DNA of 64,000 nt, from the NCBI GenBank assembly GCA_947044405.1, contig CAMRHE010000169.1, positions 3,720,501-3,784,500 on the forward strand, given 5' to 3'. The DNA is from Leptodactylus fallax (lineage: Eukaryota > Chordata > Amphibia > Anura > Leptodactylidae). The notes under the pieces are model-generated. The model saw only the letters and a program-made list of their open reading frames with translations, made no database searches and was not told the origin of the DNA. Shown piece by piece: positions 24,621 to 35,349 of the stretch (positions are counted from its first letter, which is position 1; each line of letters begins with the position of its first letter). Position numbers and translations under genes: made by a program.

Positions 24621-25120
24621 GTTACCTGCTGGGGTTACTCCAGCAGGTAACAGCCTATTAAAACAAACAAACAAAAAGTTATCCTCACCTACCTGCGATC
24701 CCTGCAGGAGCCGCAGCCTCCTCTTCTTGCCCCAGACATAGAACGTCTGCTTCTCAGCGCAGGAGGCGCGATGATGTCATACCATCCCTGCCGAGAAGCA
24801 GACGTCTCCTAAACCAGCCCAGAACAGGTCCTGTTCAGCTTTTTTTTTTTTTTTTTTTTTTTTAAGAGGTCTGTCTTGGGCTGGTTTAGGTTAAATAAAT
24901 AGTAAAAATGCCGCCCCTCATTCAGTGACTAATAGTGCCGCCTGGGGTGGCCGCCTCACTTCGCCTCATTAGAGGTGCGCCCCTGGTGTGGAGGGGCTAC
25001 TGTAAGACATTATACTGTGTGGGGGGTCCACTATAGGGCATTACAGTGTGGGGAGGGGCCATCGTTGGATACTATACTGTGTGGAGAGGCTACTGTGAGA
25101 CATTATAATGTGTGGAGAAG

Positions 25121-26272
25121 CCTACTTTTCTCTCACTGTAAAAACAGACTTATGGGGGGACGGGGGAACAGGGGCTTAGACACATTATTTGCACATGGGT
25201 CCTCTGCAGTCTGGGTCCGCCCCTGGCTGGCATCATTAAAGGTCATCATTAAACCCCAGTGTGACAGCAACATTATTTGGAATTATCATACATAGTTTAA
25301 CATACCTACCTTTGCTTCTCACATTTACTTTAGCCCTTTAGTGTTCATATAAATTATGTCATAACTCTTACCACCATTAGTATTATAGAGTCTTATGCAA
25401 AATTTAAATAGATCTAGTCTCAAAATATAGTCTCACAACAATGAAGAGAAAAAGAACCACAATGCTCATCAATCTGCTCTTCCTCTTGCTTTATTTCACC
25501 TGGGGATAAATTCAAACAACAAGTGGAAAGAGGATGTTCCTTATGGGGAGTAATAATAATTTCCAATGCAGTCCCACTCCAGAAAGGCCTCCGCTCCACA
25601 CAGCCAACTTAAATCAGATGAGGTATTAACTATCAGCTCCCTTGAAAGCATCCAAGAGGCAATCCAGTGGCCCACAGGTTTAGTTCTGGTCGATCACCGG
25701 CCACCGCTGCTACCTCCAGACCACAGCACAGCCCCACCACCCGCCCGCCAAGACACCAATTCAGGGGGAAGAATGGGGGCCAGACACAGAGCCGGGAGAA
25801 TGGGCAGTGGGTGGAGGTGCATGCGTGTTTGTGTGTCCTACATCATGCGCATTGCACCTGGAAGTCCAGTGATATGTTTTTAATTAAACCATTCTGAAAC
25901 TCACAGCAACATACAATCACTATAATGCTGTAAGCTCGGTTCAGGGGAGCTAGCCGAGATATGCAACTAAAACACAGTCCTTGTTTGCCAGCTTGGACAC
26001 TGCCATGTAAAATGGCCTCTAAAAAGAGCTTTTATTACATGCTGTAATCACATAAGAGGGTGTTTTTACATCTTCAGGATGGTGATCATAACTCCTGTTT
26101 TGGGTGGCAGTTTAATGCGCAGGGCAATAAACCAGCTACGACACCTTAGTGCCATTCTGAAAAAGCAAATAGTTTTTAGTTGAATAGCTAGGTTGTTATG
26201 ACACTCTAACTCAACCACATACACACAAAATAGTACAGACAGTACAAGGATGGTATCCGCATGCTACCCGTG
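25121..26272. other. No recognised gene
   Basis: Includes GGGTCCGCCCCTG near 25214, which resembles a hAT right end without a partner. Two overlapping frames at 25566-25897 are proline/histidine-rich without motifs. I see nothing that supports a gene. Confidence 0.35.
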
Positions 26273-26499
26273 CCTGCATGCAGGGCCGGTTTTAGACAAA
26301 GTGGGGCCCTGGGCAAAATTAAAAGCGGGGGCCCCAAATGCTGATATGCAAACAACACCATCGTCTTCCAGTGACAACCCCTATAATAACGCCTCCTTTC
26401 TCCCGAAAAAAAAAGTAATAACAAGCCCCATTTTACCACACACAATTCAAATGAGCACCTTTGTACCACCTAATAGATTTTTGCACCCAGTCATCAGTT

Positions 26500-26930
26500 A
26501 TTATAGCGCCTCCTTATAAATAATATTACACCTTTATCAGTAATAGCGCCCTTATAAATGATAAATAGTGCCCTGTATCAGTAATATTCCCCCTTATCAG
26601 TAACAGTCACCCCGTAAAAATAATACTGCTCCCTTATAAATAATAGCCCTCTCATAAATAATTACCCTTATAAATAATAGCCCCCATTATCACTAATAGC
26701 CCCCTTTATAAATAAGCCCACTTAACAATTATACCCCCCTTATAAACAGTTCCCCTCTTATAAATAATAGCTCCCCCTTATAATGGATGCCTTATATATA
26801 ATACTTCCCCCCTTATAAATAATAGCCCATCTTATAAATAATAGTTCCCCCTTATAATAGCCCCCTCATACTTAAGTTTCCCAATTATATATAGTAACCC
26901 ACCCTTATATATAATAGTTCTCCGTTATAC
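26500..26930. repeat. Short-period AT-rich degenerate array
   Basis: Tandem CCCTTATAAATAATAGCCC-like units of about 16-25 bases with many variants. Non-coding. Confidence 0.75.
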
Positions 26931-27249
26931 AGTGTCGGACTGAAGGGCCTTAGGCCCACCAGAGAATCTTGTTCTGGGGCCCCACCCAACAGCTTCCTGC
27001 TAATAGCCTACACCACGGCTCCTTCACTGAAGTCTTACATATGCGCTCACTATCTGGTGTTACTGAGTATGTTCCCAGTATAGACAGCCCCTATTGTACT
27101 GTGCAGGTCCCAATAACTCCATGGCCAGCTCATGCACAGTACTGTATGGGGAATGACATGGCCATGGGGCACTACACGTATGTGCAAGATTATAGTGAGG
27201 TAGCTGTGATGCTGACATAGCACACAGGGCTGCTAGCAGGAATTCTGAG

Positions 27250-28858
27250 CCCCCCCCCCCACAGTATAATGCTCCACATGGTATATAATGCTCCACAGTA
27301 TAAAATGCTCTCCTGAGCCCTCCAGTTTCCCCACATGGTATATAATGCTCCACAGTGACCACACACAGTATAAAATGCTCCCCTGAGCCCCCCATAGTGG
27401 CCCCACATGGTATGTAAGGCTCCACATTGTATAATACTCCACAGTGGCCCACACAGTATACTACCCCTTAGTAGCCCCAGACAGTGTAATATGCTCCCCA
27501 GCAGCCCCACACAATATATGCTCCATACAGTATAATATGCACCCCACAATGCCCCCCCAGTATAATGCTCCAGTGGCCTAACACAGTATAACATGCTCCA
27601 TAATGACCTCCACACAGCATAATATACTCCCCAGAGGAACTGTGGGGAACCCCCCCAGTATAATGCTCCACAGTGGTTCCCCACAGTATAATATGTTCCC
27701 CACAGTCACCCCCAGTATAATGCTCTACAATGGCCCCACAGAGTATCATATGCTCTCGAAAAACCCCACACAATATAATACACTCCACAGTGGCATCACA
27801 CAATATGACAGGCTCCCCACACTGTCCCTTCCCCCAGTATAAAGCTCCATAGTGGCCCATAGTATAATATGCTCCCCAGAGGGCCCCCGCTAGTATAATG
27901 CTCCACAGTGCCCCCTCCAGTATTTTGCTCCACAGTGGCCCCACGCAATATATTATGTTCCCCAGAGCGTCCCCCCAGTATAATGTTCCACAGTAGGCCC
28001 CATGCAGTATAATATGCTCCCCAGAGGGCCCCCTAGTATAATGCTCATTAGTCCCCCCCCGAATAATGCCCCACAAAAGCGCCACGCAATATAATATGCT
28101 CTGCTGATGGCCGCCCCCAGAATAATGCTCCACAGTGACCCCACTCAGTATAACATGCTCCAGAAATGGCCTCCACACAGTATAATATACTTCCCTAGTA
28201 TAATACTCCACAGCGGCCCAAAACAGTATAATATGCTCTCCAGAGCCCCCCCCCAGTATAATGTTCCACAGTGGCCCAAAACAGTATAACATGCTCTCCA
28301 GAGCCCCCCCCCCCCCAGTATAATGCTCCACAGTGGCCCCGCACAGTATAATATAGCATATTATACTGTGTGGGGAAACAGTGGAGCATTATACTGGGGG
28401 GGGGGGCTCTGGAGAGCATATTATACTGTGTGGGGCCACTGTGGAGCATTATACTGGGGAGAGGGCCCTCTGGAGAACATGTTATATTCTGTGGGGCCTC
28501 TATGGAGTATTATAAAGTGGGGGGGCTCTGGAGAGCATGTTATATTCTGTGGGGCCACTTTGGAGCATTATACTGGGGGGCCCCTCTGGAGAGCATATTA
28601 AACTGTGTGGGGCCACTGTGGAGCATTATACTGGGGGGCCCCTCTGGAGAGCATAATGCTCCAAAGTGGCCCCACATAATATAACATTATCTCCAGAGCC
28701 TCCCCCCCCACATTATAATTTTCCACAGAGGCCCCACAGAATATAACATGCTATCCAGAGGGCCCCTTTCCCAGTATAATGCTCCACAGTGGCCCCACAC
28801 AGTATATTATGCTATCCAGAGGGGCCCCCCAGTATAATGCTCCACAGGGGCCCTACAG
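27250..28858. repeat. Large minisatellite array with two orientation switches
   Basis: A ~58-base dimer (CCACACAGTATAATATGCTC plus CCCCAGTATAATGCTCCACAGTGG types) runs to about 28350, flips at the near-perfect palindrome acagtataatatagcatatt centred at 28356, runs inverted to about 28645, and flips back at GAGAGCATAATGCTCC. The 287-codon minus-strand frame here is a repeat artefact. Confidence 0.9.
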
Positions 28859-28861
28859 TGC

Positions 28862-29230
28862 TATTATTATATTATATTCTAGGGTCTCTTCAGACCCCAG
28901 AGTATAATAATTGAAGGCCCGGGGGAGGTGAGGGAAAATAACAAACAGTTATACTCACCTTGCTCTTACCTCTCCTGGACCTCCTTGCGTTGCTCCGCTA
29001 TCCCCGCCGGCGCTGGCTTCTTCTCTGCGGCTGACGTCACGCGTTGTGGACGTCACCGCTGAGGCCTGTGATTGGGCCTGGGCCTCAGCGATTACGTGAG
29101 GCACGCTGTCAGCACGCCCCACGTGATCGCTAAGGCTGAGGCCTGGCCTCAGCAGTGATGTCCGGAACGCCAGAAGATGACGTCGGACGCCAGGACAGGT
29201 GAGTAAAAATGTTTGTTATTTTTACTCACC
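28862..29230. repeat. Palindromic core repeat, copy 6
   Basis: Hairpin TTCTAGGGTCTCTTCAGACC... at the left, GGCTGACGTCACGCG (about 29030), GTGATTGGGCC, CACGTGAT and CAGGACAG|GTGAGT (GT at 29199). Confidence 0.75.
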
Positions 29231-29462
29231 TCGGAAAGGGGCCCTGCGATCCCTTTCTGTTATTGATTTGGCCGGGCCTGACTCCGGGGTTCGGAGTCAT
29301 CAGGTTCCGGATCCCGGGGGCCCCTTTGGGGACGGGGCCCTGGGCAATTGCCCAGTTTGCCCCCCCCTAACGCCGGCCCTGCCTGCATGGGCCTATTGAT
29401 TTGGTCACATCAGCACCAATCACAGGCCTCAGCAGTGACCCCGGGCACATGACATCACTGAG

Positions 29463-29482
29463 GAGAGAGAGAGAGAGAGAGT
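29463..29482. repeat. (GA)n microsatellite
   Basis: A short pure GA run directly seen, between two fragments that resemble the palindromic core family (29400-29530). Confidence 0.9.
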
Positions 29483-29530
29483 CGGATGCCACAAGGAGGG
29501 TTTGAAAAGGCCCCAGAGTATAATAATGAC

Positions 29531-30235
29531 ACTTTCACTCTGACATAATTTCAGCTGTGTTTGCCTTGGAGAGCTAGAAATTGGTTGGATATGTGCCCTA
29601 TGAGCACTGACAGTGTTCTACACTATGCTTTAAGCCATTTTAAGGTGTGATTCCTACCAAACTTGTTCAACCCTTAATCAATCTTAGACCCAAGCCACCC
29701 GAACCAAATCCTGAGAGGTTCACCCATCTCATGTCAGCGTGCTAGCCATGAAAAACACAGCTACCACACTGACAAGCCTTAACAGTATTAACACTGACTG
29801 TGTGAACTGAATAAATTCAAGAGAAAACACAGATTAGATTATTAAAATATAGAATTTTATTCTTACTGTAGTCCTTCTCAAGCTTTCCAGCTCACAAAGC
29901 TTCTTGCTTTAAACTGCTCTGCTCCAATCTACTATCTGTCCTCAGCCTTTACTCTCTAAAACAGTCTCTGTATAATGAAGCTCTTTCTTTGCTCCACACA
30001 GTGCAGCAAAATAATTTTTTTCCCAAGCTGTCTCTTACCTTCTCTTCCTGTTCAAGTTGGCGAACGAAGCACATTTTTTTCTGACAACAAGGCTCCTCCA
30101 GAGGAATTTCAGCGGGAACATCCATTACAGATAAATGGGAGTTACAGAGAAGAATAGAGTACTCCCCAGGTCCTACACAGTCAAGACAAATAATTTAATA
30201 GAGGATTTATTCAAATGTAACCCTTCATCCCAAAG
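29531..30235. other. No recognised gene
   Basis: Mixed-composition sequence with pyrimidine-rich stretches (29880-30060). It could include a retroelement LTR, but I find no paired TG...CA ends. Confidence 0.3.
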
Positions 30236-30239
30236 GCTC

Positions 30240-30478
30240 AAAGGGGTGGTCCAGGATAGTCCCTGCCGCACGGCCTCAGGAAAGGACATTGAACGTCACT
30301 ACCTGTGATGTCCTATGTAATTTCCGTAGGCCGCTGAATGGGCTCAGCAGTCACATGCGGTGGAGACTTCCGCCAGAAGAAAACAACGGCGCATCAGGAC
30401 CAGACCGCAATGGGAGACACAGGAGCATCAGGGACAAGTTAAATATTTTTTATATTTTATTTTTTTTTCCCCTTTAAG
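30240..30478. repeat. Decayed TTAA-type MITE
   Basis: AAAGGGGTGGTCCAGGATAG starts it. The interior GGCCGCTGAATGGGCTCAGC, TCACATGCGG and GACACAGGAGCATCAGGGAC match the MITE at 22892-23180. The right end is degraded to TTCCCCTTTAA, and the donor-like site is mutated (GGGACAA|GTTAAA). Confidence 0.65.
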
Positions 30479-30868
30479 AAGCATCTTTTGTACTCATAGT
30501 TCATGACCAAGATCCAGCCCAGGTCTTGAGGAGTTTGGTTGTAGATACCAGAAGAACCAGTTTATACTCCCATCAAACTACCTTCAGCTCCTCAGGTCCT
30601 CGTAAAGAATCTCAAAGAAATTTTGAAATGGTCAGAAGGAAGAGCAACCATGGCACAGTTTGTGGCCTAGATTAGCAAATAAAGCAGGGATGGTGAGTTT
30701 TGTCCTACTGTTCTTATGTTGGGGCAAACCTGATATCTTCGTAGATACATTTCCAAGATCAGAGACGACATTGGTATTTGTCATTGGATGCTTAGTGTTT
30801 AATAAGGAATATAGAGTGACTAGAGACTTATTGGTCTCACTAGAAAGTAGTTTTGAGCAAAATAGCCT
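30479..30868. other. No recognised feature
   Basis: No motif or repeat end seen. Confidence 0.35.
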
Positions 30869-30869
30869 T

Positions 30870-31360
30870 ATTATTATTGTTTATTTATAAAGCACCATTA
30901 ATTCCATGGTGCTTTACATTTGAGGGTTTACATACGGTACTCAAAATATACAAAACAAATATGATACAGTGGGCACAGTGGGATAGAGGGCCCTGCCCGC
31001 AAGGGCTTATAATCTATGAGGGAAGAGGGATAGAGACAGAAGGTGAGAGGAGAGGCTGTACAAATGATGGTGTGCTGACAGTAGCGTTATTGGGGGTTGT
31101 AGGCCTGCCTGAATAGGTGAGTCTTCAGGGCCTTCTTGAAGCTTGTGTCTGTGGAGGATAGTCTTATGTGTCTTGGTAATGAGTTCCAGAGTATGGGCGT
31201 TGCACAGGAGAAGTCTTGGAGATGTTTGTGTGAAGAGCAGAGCAAAGTAGGAGGTCTTTGGTGGATCGCAGGTTACGTGTGGGCAGGTAGCGGGAGATTA
31301 GGTCGGAGATATATGGAGGGGACAGGTTATGGATGGCTTTGTATGTCAGCATTAGTAATG
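30870..31360 (-). pseudogene. 3' end of a jockey-superfamily non-LTR element
   Basis: The complement encodes LTYKAIHNLSPPYISDLISRY, the C-terminal block of L2/CR1/Rex1-like ORF2 proteins, with several frame changes toward FKKALKTHLFRQAY. It is followed by the family's 3' UTR (ACCCTCAAATGTAAAGCACCATGGAATTAAT type) and an (ATA)n tail at 30872. It belongs to the same family as the element at 35350-38130. Truncated 5'. Confidence 0.8.
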
Positions 31361-31545
31361 TTAGGGTACATCCACATGCTCCAACAGCTGCATGTAACCG
31401 AAAACAAAAAACCCTGGCTGCATGCAGCTACCAACGATTGCATAGTGTTTACCCGCATAATAGTTGAAAGGGTTTTGTCTGCATACAGCTGCAGCCTAAT
31501 ACAGTTCCATAATCTTTATATGGCTTATGTATGACTGGCTGTCTC

Positions 31546-31856
31546 TTTTCAGACCCCGGAGTATAATAATCGGAGAACCAGGGGAGGTGATAAACATAAA
31601 AACCATTGTTACTCACCTCTCCGGTGATCCAATGTAGCTCCCAGCAGGCTTCGGCCTTCTTTGGTGACGTCCCAGGAGTCACGTGAGCCAGCCCGATGTC
31701 ATTATGTTGCGACGCCGGTCTGTGCAACATTGAAGAGGGCCGAAAGCAGGGAGCGCACCGGAGCCCAGGTAAGTAACACTGGTTTTTAGGTTTGTCACCA
31801 CCTGGGTCTCCGATCATTATACTCTGGGGGCTTTTAGACCCCAGAGTATAATAATA
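31546..31856. repeat. Palindromic core repeat, copy 7
   Basis: TTCAGACCCCGGAGTATAAT at 31547 and GGGGCTTTTAGACCCCAGAG near 31825 bracket a palindrome with GGTGACGTCCCAGGAGTCACG (about 31662) and GAGCCCAG|GTAAGT, a perfect donor consensus (GT at 31769). Confidence 0.8.
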
Positions 31857-31861
31857 GTTCA

Positions 31862-32465
31862 TGGGTGGGTTACTATGGAGCAGAATATTGTGTGCAGGGG
31901 CCACTATGGGGCATAATTACGTGTGCAAGGGCCACTATGGAGTATAATATCGTGTGCAGGGGCCACTATAGAGCATAATTCTGAGTGCAGGGGCCACTAT
32001 GGAGCATAATACCGAGTGCAGGGACCACTATGAGGCATAATACTGTGTGCAGGGGCCACTATGGAGCATAATACCGTGTGCAGGGGCCACTGCGGGGCAT
32101 AATATTGTGTGCAAGGCCCTCTATGGAGCATAATACCGAGTGCAGGGGCCACTATGGAGCATAATACCATGTGCAGGGGCCGCTGCGGGGCATAATACCG
32201 TGTGCAGGGGCCACTATGGAGCATAATATCGTGTGCAGGGGCCGCTGCGGGGCATAATACCCTGTGCAGGGGCCGCTGCTGGGCATAATACCGTGTGCAG
32301 GGGCCTCTGCAGGGCATAATACCGTGTGCAGGGGCCGATGCAGAGCATAATACCGTGTGCAGGGGTCGCTGCGGGGAATAATACCATGTGCAGTGGCCGC
32401 TGCGGGGCATAATACCATGTAATACTGTGTGCAGGGGCCGCTGTGGGCCATAATATGGTGTAATA
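31862..32465 (+). repeat. ~30-bp minisatellite array E
   Basis: About 18 units of GGGGCATAATACCGTGTGCA GGGGCCACTAT type. The two long minus-strand frames across it are repeat artefacts. Confidence 0.9.
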
Positions 32466-34394
32466 CTGTATTAAAAAAAAAACACCTACTCACCTGTCCC
32501 TTGTGCTCTGATGTCTCCCACCGCAGTCTGGTTCTGCTGCTCTGGTGTTCTCTTCTGGCGGAAGTCCCCACCACACATGACCACTGAGGGGAAGAAAACA
32601 CCGGAGCAGCAGGACTGGAACGTGCTGGGTGACACGGGAGTACCTTCCCCAGCCTCATATTAAAAAAGTGGTTATCCTGGACAACCCCTTTAAGGTGGCA
32701 CTTGGGCTTTATTAAAGGGTCTTTCCAGCTCATTTTTATTGTTGTTCTATCCTTAGGACAGATTATCAATAAGAGATCAGTGGACCCCTCCTCTGATCAG
32801 CTGTATGAAGGGGTTATGGTGCCTGTTTATATCACACACTGTCTGTTTATAGTGACCGTGTGATGTAAATATAGTCTTGTCACATAGAAGTGTATAGGAC
32901 GAGGCTGTAGTTACATTACATGGCCGCTATGAGATGAATGACACTATGTAAACAGAGAAGCGGTCACGGCACTTACACAGGTACCACAGTTCATTCAAAC
33001 AGGTGATCAGTAGGGGTCCTGGGTTTTTAAGCCCCACTGATTAGTTTATTAATGACCTGGAAAACCTTTTAATTAGTTAACACCTGGGGCATTATTAATA
33101 AGGGGCACTATTTAAACAGGGCACACACGGACATTATTAATATAAAGATGCACTTGGGGGTATTATTCATTATGGGGGGTTATATCATATATTTTATAAT
33201 TGGGGTAGCAGCAGGATGGGTGTGCAGGTGAGGACAATGTGGGGTTGGATGCCTGGAAAAGTGAGGAGCCAAAGATGTCTGTGTTGTAAACTTTACAGAG
33301 ACAAGTCACAGCTGGAAGAAGTGGTCATGGCGGTCCAAAGGGAAGAGAAGGGAAATGTGACCGATTAGTCAGAGACGTCAACTGTAAGTCACAAAATGTT
33401 ACTACCCTGTATTCACCTAAATGATAGAGATTGATGGGGGTCTGTCTGCTGAGACCCCCACTGGGCCTGAAAATTGGTTTCCTGTGCCCCACTGGATGGG
33501 AATTCGGCCAGGCTGAATGTAGGCGTGTCGCTTGGTGGATGGACGAACCCACACTCTCATTTACTTTGATGGGAGTGCCAAAGATAGCCAAAGTACAGAA
33601 CTCTATCTATGGTGCTCCTATTAAAGAGAATGGGGGCCATATGGGCTCGTCCATCCACCAAGCAGAAAATGTGTGAATTTATTTTTATAGAGGATAAATA
33701 CCTGATTGATGGGGGTCTGTCAGCTGCGACCCCCACTGAGCCTGAGAATTGTTTTTTTTTTCCCCCACTGGATGGGAATCCAGCCTGGCTGCAGCTGAAT
33801 ATAGGTATGTCACTTGGTGGATGGACAAACCTGCGTGGCTGTCATTCACTTCGATGGGAGTGCCGAAGATACCTGAAGTCCAGTACTCAGCTATCTGCGG
33901 CGCTCCTATTATAGAGAATGGTGGCCGCGTGGGCTCATCCATCCACCAAGCAGAAGATGTGTGAAGTTACTTTCATTGTTAATGCCGTGTTGTTGATTTC
34001 TGATACTGAAGTAATACAGGAAGAATTCTTAAAAACTGTTTCATAAGTTTGTGTATGTTTATTGTACAACAATAGCAGCGTGTGACGCTAACAGCATGTA
34101 AACGCAATTTTATATATTTTTTTTTTTTGGGGGGGGGGGCTTCTTTCGATAGTCCGCCTCAGGCAGCAAAGAGGCTAGGTTCACCACTGCATTCATGGAA
34201 AAAAGCAGACCATAATATCCCATGTAGAGGTAAAACTGTGCTTATGTAATTATGTCTTATAGTCCGAAAAATATGATATGTATATATTATCCACCCATCA
34301 CTTCCACTGCCACAATTACATGTACCAGTGATAGTGGGCTGCAGTGTCAGACTGGGTGCCTAGGGCCCACCAGTAGAATTTATAAAACTGTACC

Positions 34395-34400
34395 AACACA

Positions 34401-34440
<40 letters not shown>

Positions 34441-34515
34441 TGTTTATAGAGCACCATTAATTACATGGAGCTGTACATTTGAGGGTTTACATACAATACA
34501 CAAAATGCACAAAAC
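34395..34515 (-). pseudogene. Short 3'-UTR fragment of the non-LTR family, with (ATT)n tail
   Basis: Twelve or so ATT repeats (34403-34440) followed by TTATAGAGCACCATTAATTA and TTGAGGGTTTACATACAATA, the complement of the 3' end at 38040-38120. It lies directly after a hAT-like start CAGTGTCAGACTGGG (34346). Confidence 0.8.
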
Positions 34516-34531
34516 AAGTACACTACTAAGG

Positions 34532-34670
34532 CTAGGTTCACACCTGGGCCTGTATTCCATTCGGGGTTTCTGTCCCCGAACCCGCTTAAAAAATACAGAG
34601 AAAAAAGTCCTGCAAGCAGGACTTTTCTCTCCATATTTTTCCGCATTTTTTGGCCGGAAATCTAGCCATC
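34532..34670. repeat. MITE of the GGCTAGGTTCACATCTGCG family, partial copy 2
   Basis: GGCTAGGTTCACACCTGGG at 34532, then CCATTCGGGGTTTCTGTCCC. Only the left portion is present. Confidence 0.65.
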
Positions 34671-35349
34671 ATCATCAACACTCTTAACATGGCATCACCT
34701 TCTCAACAGCCTGATCCAGTTCCCAGGTGTTGTGAAACATAAAATCATAATCATTGTCATCGTCCATTATCCCACTATCCTCTTTTCACTGTCATCTCAT
34801 CTTCTTTCACTCTCATCTGATCTTATTTTCCATCTTCAATCCACAGGTATGTTTCCCCATCTGAACTTAATCAAATCTTAAGCAATCAAAGCACCACTGC
34901 TTCTAGCATAACTCTATTACTGCTTGTTTATTGATTGTAACTTCTCTTATTGGTATGGTTTATCCTGCTTTTTGTTTGTACTTCTGTTGAACTTTGAAGG
35001 TGCTGTCTCTATCCTTCTGCTGTTTTAGATGGTCTTGTACCCCCCACTTTTCTCACCTGATCCTTTCCTATCTCTCAATCAGCCACATGTATCTCCACCC
35101 CTGTTGTTACCTATAAATATCACAAACTATGTAATCAATTCTTACTAGCAAGTAGTATATATTTAAGTGTAGAGGTCAGTTCAGTGCAATATCTCTGAGT
35201 GCAACTTTATAAGTGCACTGATTAGAATTAAACCAGAATTGGAACTGAAAGTAACTGCTAAAAACAGCACATAATTGACCTTATAATTGCTATATTTACT
35301 ATGCTATGTTTATGTAATAAACTAGAATGTTTATCATCTTAATGACTGT

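Larger units (their letters stand above)
21692..24985. mobile_element. Composite non-autonomous hAT-type element (3.3 kb)
   Basis: The ends are CAGGGGTGAACCTAGCC and GAGGTGCGCCCCTG. GTGTGGAG at 21684-21691 is exactly repeated at 24986-24993. Inside, in order: a stretch with mirrored TGGATGGACGA / TCGTCCATCCACCAAG motifs (21945-22075), a nested TTAA-type MITE, a short-period AT-rich array, a minisatellite array, a palindromic core, and a GC-rich palindromic module. No transposase gene is present. A partial inverted copy lies at 31550-34192. Confidence 0.88.
26281..29381. mobile_element. Composite non-autonomous hAT-type element (3.1 kb)
   Basis: Starts CAGGGCCGGTTTTAGACAAA and ends CTAACGCCGGCCCTG. 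CCTGCATG at 26273-26280 is repeated exactly at 29382-29389. Extended subterminal similarity (GGGGCCCTGGGCAAAATT and AATTGCCCAGTTTGCCCC) supports the pairing. Contents: a short-period AT-rich array, a hAT-like start CAGTGTCGGACTGAAG (26932), the largest minisatellite array in the window (27250-28858) and a palindromic core (28862-29230). No transposase gene. Confidence 0.9.
31546..34192 (-). mobile_element. Partial inverted copy of the 21692-24985 hAT composite
   Basis: Reading the complement from 34190: CAGTGGTGAACCTAGCCTCT, then ACATGCTGTTAGCGTCAC, the TCGTCCATCCACC motifs, the GATAGAGATTGATGGGGGTC region, a TTAA-type MITE (32470-32693), the minisatellite and a palindromic core (31546-31856). 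The order is the same as at 21692-24985. The distal hAT end is missing. An internal block of about 280 bases (33680-33960) is a second copy of the 33425-33680 segment. Confidence 0.82.

Noticed and set aside
24840..24862. Long T run that might be a Pol III terminator
   Set aside because: No A/B box promoter or folded RNA upstream; it is inside hAT cargo.
25566..25897. Possible host exon (105 codons, proline-rich)
   Set aside because: No recognised domain, no convincing splice sites in phase, and a competing overlapping frame.
27468..28331. A 287-codon minus-strand open frame
   Set aside because: It lies entirely in the minisatellite array and its peptide merely repeats the array unit; overlapping frames are also open.
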